Shown here in pieces: positions 56,507 to 64,000 of a stretch of 64,000 bases of DNA. Position numbers and translations under genes: made by a program. Position 1 is the stretch's first letter, and each line of letters starts with the position of its first letter. The DNA is from Novosphingobium sp. CF614 (GTDB lineage Bacteria; Pseudomonadota; Alphaproteobacteria; Sphingomonadales; Sphingomonadaceae), in assembly GCF_900113255.1 (NCBI RefSeq), contig NZ_FOOR01000003.1, forward strand, positions 62,001 through 126,000, in the 5' to 3' direction. The notes below the pieces were generated by a model. That model ran no database searches. It was not told where the DNA came from and saw only the letters and a program-made list of their open reading frames with translations.

Positions 56507-56521
56507 TGTTGCAACGCAACA
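56507..56521. promoter_or_regulatory. TGTTGC-AAC-GCAACA palindrome, possible PhaR site
   Basis: This perfect 6-bp inverted repeat with a 3-bp centre lies 75-89 bp upstream of the patatin-bdhA start codon. TGC-N3-GCA palindromes are what PhaR, the PHB-responsive repressor, is reported to bind. A weaker TTGCAACGGCG follows near 56542. Further right (56640-56670) GGCCGAACCGCTCA is tandemly duplicated. Confidence 0.5.
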
Positions 56522-56669
56522 GGTAGGGCCCGGCGCGGCGTCTTGCAACGGCGGGACTTGTAACAGAGTGCACGGAGGCATCACCCCGCATGCCGCCATC
56601 CCGGCGGGAGGCCAGGCGGAAGACCGGCCAACCCGTACAGGTCGGGCCGAACCGCTCAGGCCGAACCGC

Positions 56670-59423
56670 TCAGGCCGCCACGTTCTCCGCGGTATTTTCG
56701 CTCGCCGCTTCCAGCAATCGCCGTTCGAGCGCCTTGAGGCGGCCGGGTGCCGTCAGTTTTTCGCCCAGCAGGTCGGTGACATAGAACGTATCGGCCGCGC
56801 GCTCCCCGTAAGTCGCGATATGGGCAGAGTGGACCATCAGCCTGGCTTCGAACAGCGCGTGGGCAAGCCGGTTGAGCAGGGCGGGCCGATCGCGCGAGTT
56901 GACCTCGACCACGGTGAAGCGGTTGGAGGCCTTGTTGTCGAAGACCACCCGGGGCCGCACTTCGAAAGCATCGGCGCGCGGCCGCGCATCGGGCTTGGCG
57001 ACCAGCTGCGGCAGGATCTTGATGCGATTGGCCAGCGCGTTCCCGATCGAGGCGCGGAGCCTGTCGAGCTGGCTCGCTTCCTGGAACGGGCGGCAAAGCG
57101 GATCCTGCACCAGGAAGTTGTCGACCGCGCGGCCGGTGCGGGTGGTGTGGATGCGCGCGTCGATGATGTTGCCGCCGGCAAGGTGAATGCCGCCGGCGAT
57201 GCGGTAGAACAGCCCCGGATGGTCGGACGCGATCACCGTCACCAGCGTGGCCCCGCGCGCCGGATAGTATTCGGTGAGGATCGACAGCGGATCGTTCCCG
57301 GCCGCCTCCAGCTGGACGAGGTTCTTGGCGATCACGTCCTCGGGCTCGGCGATCCAGTAGGCATCGCCCAGCATGCCGCCGATCTGCTCGATCAGCGCCG
57401 TGTTGCCCGGCGTCAGCGCCGCGACCGCCGCCTTCCTGGCCGCCACCCGTTTCTCGCGCCCGAACTCGGCATGACCCAGGCGCAGCCGCTCTTCGGCGGC
57501 GCCATAGAGTTCGCCGATCAGCTGACGCTTCCAGGAATTCCAGGTTCCCGGCCCCACCGCGCGGATATCGACGATGGTCAGCAGGGTGAGCTGGCGCAGC
57601 CGGTCGATGGACTGCACCACCTCCACGAAATCGGCGATGGTCTTGCCGTCGGACAAGTCGCGCTTGAAGGCGGTGGCCGAAAGCAGCAGGTGCTGGCGTA
57701 CCAGCCAGGCGACCAGTTCCACCTCCTCCTCGTCGAGCCCGAAGCGCGGGCACAGCCTGAGCGCGATGTCGGCGCCGAGGTCCGAATGGTCTCCGCCGCG
57801 CCCCTTGGCGATATCGTGCAGCAGCACCGAAACGTAGAGCGCGCGGCGCGAGCGCACCTTGTGGATGATGTCATGCGCCAGCGGGTGATCCTGCTTGAGT
57901 TCGCCCTTCTCGATGCGGGCCAGCAGGCCGACGGCGCGGATGGTGTGCTCGTCCACCGTGTAGTGGTGATACATGTCGAACTGCATCTGCGCGTTGACGC
58001 GGCCGAATTCGGTGACGAAGCGGCCGAACACGCCGGCTTCGTTGAAGCTGCGCAATGCCACTTCGGGGTTGTTGCGGCTGGTCAGCAGTTCCATGAACAG
58101 TTCATTGGCGCGCTTGTCGCGGCGGACTTCGTCCTTAATCAGCACCGCATCGCGAGAGATCAGCCGCATGGTCTCGGGATGGATTTCAAAACCCTCCTTG
58201 TCGGCCAGCACGAAGATTTCGATCATTCGCACCGGATCGGCCGCAAACCAGTCCTCCGAGGGAGCCTTGATGCGCCCGCCGAACACCCTGTAGCCCTTGA
58301 GCACGCGCGGCTTGGCGCGGAAGCCGGCGAGCAGGCCGCGCGGCGTCTTGCGGGCGAACTGCTCGTCAAGCTGGGCCAGGAACACGCCGGTGAGGTTGCC
58401 CACCATCTTGGCTTGCAGGAAGAACATCTGCATGAACCGCTCCACCGCGCTCTTGCCGGGCCGGTCCGAGTAGTTCATCCGCGACGCCACCTCGCGCTGG
58501 AGGTCGAAGGTCAGCCGGTCCTCGGCGCGGCGGGTGATCGCGTGCAGGTGGCAGCGCACCGCCCAGAAGAAGTTCTCCGCGCGGCGGAAGGCCAGGTATT
58601 CCTTCTTGGTCAGCAGGCCGACGCCCACGAGTTCGCTGGGATCGCGCACCTGGTGGATATACTTGCCGATCCAGTAGAGCGTGTGGAGATCGCGCAGCGA
58701 ACCCTTGCCCTCCTTGACGTTGGGTTCGACGACATACCGGCTGTCGCCCATGCGCTTGTGGCGCTCCTCGCGCTCGGCCAGCTTCTCGACCACGAACTGG
58801 CGCTCGGTGCCCGAGACCACATCCTTCCAGAACCGCACGCGCGCTTCCTCGTAGAGGTCCTGGTCGCCCCAGACGTAGCGCCCCTCGAGCATGGCGGTGC
58901 GGATCGTCAGGTCCGATCGCGACATCTTCACCATCTCGTCGAGCGACCGGCTGGAGTGGCCGACCTTGAGCGAGAGGTCCCACATGAAATAGAGCATCGC
59001 CTCGATCACCTGCTCGCACCAGGCCGTCTGCTTGATCGGGGTGAGGAAGGCGATGTCGACGTCCGAGTGCGGCGCCATTTCGCCGCGTCCGTAGCCGCCG
59101 ACCGCCATGATCGTCAGCCGCTCCCCCTTGGAGCGGTTGCTGGCGGGGTAGACGTGCTGGACCACGTGATCGTGAATCACCCGGATCAGCTGGTCCACCA
59201 GGAAAGCTTGCGCTTCCGCCACTTCGTGACCGGCGGAAGGCTTTTCGACGAGGCGACGGGCGATTTCCGTGCGTCCATCGTCAAGCGCCGCGCGCATCAG
59301 CTCGACGATCGCCTTGCGGCCCTTGGCCGCGCCATGCTCGGCGACCAGCGCGTCGATGCGCTCGACAAGCGCGCGCCTGTCGACGACGGAACGGGGAGAG
59401 GGAATGCGAATGACGCTGCTCAT
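56670..59423 (-). CDS. glnD: [Protein-PII] uridylyltransferase/uridylyl-removing enzyme
   Basis: This 917-residue protein senses glutamine and modifies PII. The N-terminal nucleotidyltransferase has GGYGRGEMAPHSDVDIAFL. A central HD domain (LLHDIAKGRGGDHS) removes UMP, and two C-terminal ACT domains (YRIAGGIHLAGGNIIDARIH; ALFEARLMVHSAHIATYG) bind glutamine. Length and order are standard for alphaproteobacteria. With glnE (34166-36901) it completes the cascade controlling glutamine synthetase. Confidence 0.97.
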   Translation of the reverse strand: MSSVIRIPSPRSVVDRRALVERIDALVAEHGAAKGRKAIVELMRAALDDGRTEIARRLVEKPSAGHEVAEAQAFLVDQLIRVIHDHVVQHVYPASNRSKGERLTIMAVGGYGRGEMAPHSDVDIAFLTPIKQTAWCEQVIEAMLYFMWDLSLKVGHSSRSLDEMVKMSRSDLTIRTAMLEGRYVWGDQDLYEEARVRFWKDVVSGTERQFVVEKLAEREERHKRMGDSRYVVEPNVKEGKGSLRDLHTLYWIGKYIHQVRDPSELVGVGLLTKKEYLAFRRAENFFWAVRCHLHAITRRAEDRLTFDLQREVASRMNYSDRPGKSAVERFMQMFFLQAKMVGNLTGVFLAQLDEQFARKTPRGLLAGFRAKPRVLKGYRVFGGRIKAPSEDWFAADPVRMIEIFVLADKEGFEIHPETMRLISRDAVLIKDEVRRDKRANELFMELLTSRNNPEVALRSFNEAGVFGRFVTEFGRVNAQMQFDMYHHYTVDEHTIRAVGLLARIEKGELKQDHPLAHDIIHKVRSRRALYVSVLLHDIAKGRGGDHSDLGADIALRLCPRFGLDEEEVELVAWLVRQHLLLSATAFKRDLSDGKTIADFVEVVQSIDRLRQLTLLTIVDIRAVGPGTWNSWKRQLIGELYGAAEERLRLGHAEFGREKRVAARKAAVAALTPGNTALIEQIGGMLGDAYWIAEPEDVIAKNLVQLEAAGNDPLSILTEYYPARGATLVTVIASDHPGLFYRIAGGIHLAGGNIIDARIHTTRTGRAVDNFLVQDPLCRPFQEASQLDRLRASIGNALANRIKILPQLVAKPDARPRADAFEVRPRVVFDNKASNRFTVVEVNSRDRPALLNRLAHALFEARLMVHSAHIATYGERAADTFYVTDLLGEKLTAPGRLKALERRLLEAASENTAENVAA

Positions 59424-59633
59424 GAAGTGCGGCTTCTAGACGTTGGGGAAGCGCATTGAAAGGCGGCAGGAAGCGATCGCTGCGATCACTCCCCTTCGCC
59501 TTCCATGCGATCGGATTATGCCGCGCGAGGATGAAAACGCAGCTACCATCAAGGGACGGGCTATGCCAGAAGGCGGCGGTAACCGAGCCGTCAGGCCCGT
59601 GGACCGAATGACGCAGCGAGCGAGGTCGAAGAC

Positions 59634-60542
59634 TTGTCCCTGATAACCCTGGCCCTCGCGGCCGCCGCCCCTGTGCACGAGCCGATTCACTGGGTGGACC
59701 TGGGCCTCAAGAACTACCTGTTCAGGATCGGAAGCTTCGAGCTGCGCTGGTATTCGCTGGCCTACCTGGCCGGCATCGTGCTGGGCTACTGGCACCTCAT
59801 TCGCATGATCCGGGCGCCCGGCGCGCCGCTGGCGCAGCGCCACGCCGACGACCTGTTCTTCTATTGCACCCTGGGCATCATCCTGGGCGGCAGGCTCGGC
59901 TATGCGACCTTCTACACCGGCGGCAATACCGGCCTTCCCAGCCTCTGGCTGCATCCCGCCGATCTCGCTTCGCTGTGGCACGGGGGCATGAGCTTTCACG
60001 GCGGGCTGATCGGCGTGCTGCTCGCGCTTGCCTGGGTTTCATGGCGCGGCGGCCTGAACTTCCTGCGCGTGGCGGATTACATCGCGGTCTGCGTGCCGTT
60101 CGGGATGATGTTCGGGCGGCTCGCCAACTTCGTCAACGGAGAGTTGTGGGGCCGCGTCGTCGGCGATCCGAACCTGCCCTGGGCGATGATATTTCCCGAC
60201 GCCGGGCCGCTGCCGCGCCATCCCAGCCAGCTCTACGAAGCCGGGCTCGAAGGCCTGCTGATGATCGTCATCATGCTCGCCCTGTTCTGGAAGACGCGCG
60301 CGCGTTTCCGTCCGGGGCTGATGGTCGGCGTCTTCACCGCCGGCATCGCCGCCGCGCGCTTCACGGTCGAGTTCTTCCGCGAGCCCGACGCGCAGCTGCA
60401 AACTTTCGCGCGCGAAACCGGGCTGTCGATGGGCCAGTGGCTGACGATCCCGCTGATCGTGCTGGGCCTGGTCCTGGTCGCCCGCGCGCTGGCGAAACCG
60501 GCGCTGGCGAGCGGTCGCCCCGCAAATCCCGCCGCCGCCTGA
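59634..60542 (+). CDS. lgt: Prolipoprotein diacylglyceryl transferase
   Basis: The protein has 302 residues from a TTG at 59634 with GAGGTCGAAGAC before it. It is a seven-helix inner-membrane enzyme that attaches diacylglycerol to the lipobox Cys. WYSLAYLAGIVLGY, GGRLGYATFY, HGGMSFHGGLIG and the signature GRLANFVNGELWGR are present, with RHPSQLYEAGLEG and FTVEFFREPD. It would process the lipoproteins predicted elsewhere in the window. It overlaps the next gene (TGATG). Confidence 0.95.
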   Translation: MSLITLALAAAAPVHEPIHWVDLGLKNYLFRIGSFELRWYSLAYLAGIVLGYWHLIRMIRAPGAPLAQRHADDLFFYCTLGIILGGRLGYATFYTGGNTGLPSLWLHPADLASLWHGGMSFHGGLIGVLLALAWVSWRGGLNFLRVADYIAVCVPFGMMFGRLANFVNGELWGRVVGDPNLPWAMIFPDAGPLPRHPSQLYEAGLEGLLMIVIMLALFWKTRARFRPGLMVGVFTAGIAAARFTVEFFREPDAQLQTFARETGLSMGQWLTIPLIVLGLVLVARALAKPALASGRPANPAAA

Positions 60543-61597
60543 TGGCGCCGGGCACGGAATCGCTGGCGGTCATCTTCCGAAGGTTGATCGCCGGCTACGG
60601 GCCGATCACGCTGCAGCACTACATGGGCGAATCGAACGCCCGCTATTATGCCGACAGGGACCCCCTCGGCAGCGAGGGCGATTTCATCACCGCGCCCGAG
60701 ATCAGCCAGATGTTCGGCGAACTGATCGGCCTGTGGCTCGCGGACATCTGGATTCGCGCCGGGCGCCAGGAGGGCGCACACTACGTCGAGCTGGGGCCGG
60801 GGCGCGGCACCCTGGCGCGCGACGCCCTGCGGGCGATGAAGCGCTATGGGCTGGAACCCGCCGTGCATTTCGTCGAAAGCTCGGCCGCGCTCAGGGACAT
60901 CCAGCGCACCGCCGTGCCGCAGGCGCAGTGGCATCATGACCTTTCCGACCTGCCGATGACCGGGCCGGTGCTGGTGGTCGGCAACGAATTCCTGGATGCG
61001 CTGCCGGTTCGCCAGCTGGTGAAGACACCGCAAGGCTGGCGCGAACGCATGGTCGATTTCCAGGACCACCGCTTCCTGCCCGTCGCCGGCGACAAGCCGA
61101 TGGACGCGGCGGTGCCGCAGGACATGAAGGAGGCTCCCGATGGCACCCTTGTCGAGACCTGCCCAGGCGCGGCGGCCATCGTCGACGAGATCTCTGGGCG
61201 CCTGGTCGACCAGGGAGGCGCCGCGTTGCTGATCGATTACGGGCACGATCGAAGGCGGACCGGCTCTACCTTGCAGGCGCTCAAGGCGCATGCCAAGGTC
61301 GACCCCTTCGCGCTGCCGGGCGAGGCCGACCTTACCTGCCACGTCGATTTCGCCGCCATGGCCGATACCGCGCTCGCGCGCGGCGCGCGCCATCTCGGCA
61401 CGGTGACGCAGGGACATTGGCTGCGGGAACTGGGGATCGAGACGCGGGCCGGGAACCTGGCCGGCTTCGCGCCGCAACATGCCGCCGCGATCCACGCGGC
61501 CAAGGAGCGGCTGATCGCGGCGGAGCAGATGGGGGGATTGTTCAAGGTCATGGGCCTCGCCGCGCCGGCCTGGCCCGATGGAGCAGGATTCCGATGA
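60542..61597 (+). CDS. SAM-dependent methyltransferase, MidA/NDUFAF7 family
   Basis: The protein has 351 residues from the ATG at 60542, which overlaps the lgt stop. FITAPEISQMFGELIGLWL is characteristic of the family, VELGPGRGTLARDALRAMK is the SAM site, and VVGNEFLDALPVRQ the conserved NEFxDALP motif. The mitochondrial homologue methylates an arginine in a complex I subunit; the bacterial protein is presumed to do the same. Coupling to lgt is seen in other alphaproteobacteria. Confidence 0.9.
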   Translation: MAPGTESLAVIFRRLIAGYGPITLQHYMGESNARYYADRDPLGSEGDFITAPEISQMFGELIGLWLADIWIRAGRQEGAHYVELGPGRGTLARDALRAMKRYGLEPAVHFVESSAALRDIQRTAVPQAQWHHDLSDLPMTGPVLVVGNEFLDALPVRQLVKTPQGWRERMVDFQDHRFLPVAGDKPMDAAVPQDMKEAPDGTLVETCPGAAAIVDEISGRLVDQGGAALLIDYGHDRRRTGSTLQALKAHAKVDPFALPGEADLTCHVDFAAMADTALARGARHLGTVTQGHWLRELGIETRAGNLAGFAPQHAAAIHAAKERLIAAEQMGGLFKVMGLAAPAWPDGAGFR

Positions 61598-62085
61598 CGA
61601 CACCTTATCCCTCGACCTCGCCCGATCGGCTTGAGAAGCTGCTGGGCGCGCTGGCGCTGCTGATGCTCGGCTTCGTCGTCGCGGCGGTCCTGCGCGGCAT
61701 GGACGAATGGCCGCGCATTCCCTTGGTAATCTGGCTGCATCTGACGACGATCGTCACGGCACTGGCGCTCACGCCGATCCTGCTGTGGCGCCGGCGCGGC
61801 ACGCGCGACCACCGCGCGCTGGGCTATGCCTGGGCCGGTTCGATGCTGCTGACCGCGATCGACAGCCTGTTCGTGCGGACCATCAACCCCGGCCAGTTCA
61901 GCCCGATTCACGCGCTTTCGGTGCTGACGATCGTGCTGGTGCCGTCGCTGGTCCTCGCCGCACGCAGCCACAACGTGGCGCGGCACCGCCGGACGGTGCG
62001 GGGATTGATTATCGGCGCGCTGCTGATCGCCGGGTTCTTCACCTTTCCGTTCGAGCGGCTGCTGGGGCATTGGCTGTTCGGGTAG
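61594..62085 (+). CDS. DUF2306-type small integral membrane protein
   Basis: The protein has 163 residues from the ATG that overlaps the methyltransferase stop (ATGA). Four helices are predicted: LLGALALLMLGFVVAAVL, LVIWLHLTTIVTALALTPILLW, LSVLTIVLVPSLVLA and LIIGALLIAGFFTF. RDHRALGYAWAGSMLLTAIDSLF and HNVARHRRTVRGL match DUF2306 membrane proteins of unknown function. It is third in the lgt operon. Confidence 0.75.
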   Translation: MTTPYPSTSPDRLEKLLGALALLMLGFVVAAVLRGMDEWPRIPLVIWLHLTTIVTALALTPILLWRRRGTRDHRALGYAWAGSMLLTAIDSLFVRTINPGQFSPIHALSVLTIVLVPSLVLAARSHNVARHRRTVRGLIIGALLIAGFFTFPFERLLGHWLFG

Positions 62086-62100
62086 GGGAAGGGCGGGACC

Positions 62101-62802
62101 TCAGCCCGCCTCGGCGACCAGCGCCTCGAAATCAAGGATCGTCACCACGCGGCGCGAAGGCAGGTCGATCACGCCTTCGTTCTTGAGCCGGGTGAACTGG
62201 CGGCTTACCGTCTCGATCGTCAGGCCCAGCACATCGGCAATCTGCTGGCGCGAGAACGGCAGTATCAACTGGTGCTGGCCGGGCTTGTCGCCATCGGCCC
62301 CGCAGCCCGACCCACCCAACCGCTCGACCGTTTCGACCAGGAAGCTCGCCAGCTTCTCCGGCGCGGACTTGCGGCCCAGCAGCAGCATCCAGCGCCGCGT
62401 GCGATCAAGCTCGCCCAGGGTCCGTTCCAGCAGCTTGTGCTCAAGCTTGGGGTGTTCGCGCGCGAAGGCGTCGAAGTCGCGGCGCGAGAAGACGCAGACC
62501 TTGGCGTCGGTCAGCGCCGTCACGCCGTGGCCGGATTTGCCGCCGAACGGCCGGCCGATGAAATCGGATGGATAGACCACCCCGACGATCTGCTCCCGCC
62601 CGTCCTCGGTATTGGTGGAAAGCTTGAGCACGCCTTCGATGACGTTCGCGACGAGCACCGAATCCTCGCCTTCCCAGATCAGCGATTCACCCGGGCCGAC
62701 CTTGCGGGTCCGTCCGATCGAATTGAGGACTTCAAGCTCCTTCGCATCGAGCGAAGCGCAAATCGCGCGGTTGCGAACGACGCAAAGGTCACAGTTGGAC
62801 AT
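62101..62802 (-). CDS. fnrL: FNR-type oxygen-sensing transcription regulator
   Basis: The protein has 234 residues from the ATG at 62802 (MSNCDLC); a start at 62832 would add ten residues. Cys 4, 7, 15 and 103 (CDLC, RAIC, DAKVCVF) are placed to bind the [4Fe-4S] cluster as in FnrL proteins. The cyclic-nucleotide-binding fold spans 20-140 and the HTH is FSRQQIADVLGLTIETVSRQF; its E-x-x-S-R residues read TTGAT-N4-ATCAA. It is the likely activator of the FNR boxes at 40101, 41880, 50215, 50270 and 54303. Confidence 0.92.
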   Translation of the reverse strand: MSNCDLCVVRNRAICASLDAKELEVLNSIGRTRKVGPGESLIWEGEDSVLVANVIEGVLKLSTNTEDGREQIVGVVYPSDFIGRPFGGKSGHGVTALTDAKVCVFSRRDFDAFAREHPKLEHKLLERTLGELDRTRRWMLLLGRKSAPEKLASFLVETVERLGGSGCGADGDKPGQHQLILPFSRQQIADVLGLTIETVSRQFTRLKNEGVIDLPSRRVVTILDFEALVAEAG

Positions 62803-62927
62803 AGTTGACGGATACCTGCGCCCAGAAATCATCGGAGGAAAATCATCTGACAAGGCCCCGATAGCGTAACCGGGAGAGCGTGAAAAGCATTCCGCCCGAA
62901 GCCGCGGCCCGCTCCAGCCGCGACGCA

Positions 62928-62959
62928 GCAGGGCGTGCGCTTCGAAGTGCACGCCCTGC
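62928..62959. terminator. Hairpin downstream of gltD
   Basis: An 11-bp perfect stem, GCAGGGCGTGC with GCACGCCCTGC, encloses a 10-nt loop that can pair further (TTCGAA). It lies 33 bp beyond the gltD stop on the minus strand. No T-run follows, so it may slow or protect transcript ends rather than terminate by itself. Confidence 0.4.
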
Positions 62960-62991
62960 GATCGGATTTCGGCCAATGAGCCCAGCGCGTC

Positions 62992-64000
<1,009 letters not shown>

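Overview
The window is 64 kb of high-GC chromosome from an aerobic alphaproteobacterium. Gene content and protein style point to the Sphingomonadales, probably a Novosphingobium- or Sphingomonas-like organism. The clues are the TonB-dependent receptor, tandem secreted amidohydrolases, Tat-exported enzymes, a TctDE-like regulator with its transporter, an FnrL-type regulator and a complete cbb3 oxidase cluster. This assignment is inference from family resemblance. I see no phage, transposase, plasmid or CRISPR genes. The window reads as ordinary core chromosome carrying several unusual RNA and regulatory elements.

Layout. 1-2.7 kb: the end of a histidine kinase, an outer-membrane barrel protein and UDP-glucose dehydrogenase. 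2.7-10.1 kb: two secreted amidohydrolase paralogues (one without metal ligands), a POT peptide transporter, ihfB, a tRNA-Leu(UAA) split by a group I intron, a Tat-exported HisC-like aminotransferase and a TauE-type exporter. 10.2-17.4 kb: a TonB receptor, then an OmpR/TctD-TctE pair and a dicarboxylate-type symporter, linked by three copies of an 11-bp-spaced direct repeat. 17.4-28.7 kb: msrB, a NatAB-like ABC exporter, queG, a GAF-GGDEF protein, a ferredoxin reductase, a luciferase-like oxidoreductase, TPR and hydrolase genes, a membrane glycosyltransferase and a small XRE/membrane pair. 28.8-39.9 kb: thrS behind a threonine-rich leader peptide, a spermidine-synthase-like gene, an M23 peptidase, DUF455-bcp-glnE, an M28 peptidase and agmatine deiminase.

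40-51 kb is a low-oxygen respiration island: hemN, a Cys-rich small gene, ccoS-ccoI-ccoH, ccoG, ccoP-ccoQ-ccoO-ccoN and a divergent ompW. FNR-type boxes lie before ccoN, ompW (degenerate) and hemN (degenerate). 51-64 kb: a cytochrome b/molybdopterin pair, gltX, bdhA-patatin (PHB metabolism, with a TGC-N3-GCA-like palindrome upstream), glnD, lgt-midA-DUF2306, the [4Fe-4S] FNR-type regulator itself and the 3' part of gltD. glnE and glnD, the two nitrogen-signalling nucleotidyltransferases, are both present but not adjacent.

The most interesting signals are not protein genes. Two further FNR boxes lie where no protein gene needs them. One (40101-40114) precedes a minus-strand region of about 96 nt that ends in a strong hairpin plus seven Us. 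The other (54303-54316) precedes a + strand run of four hairpins with G-rich loops, and a -10-like element sits at the class II distance. I propose both as FNR-controlled small RNAs. Other points of note are the intron-containing tRNA-Leu, the apparent thrS attenuator leader and the metal-less amidohydrolase paralogue.
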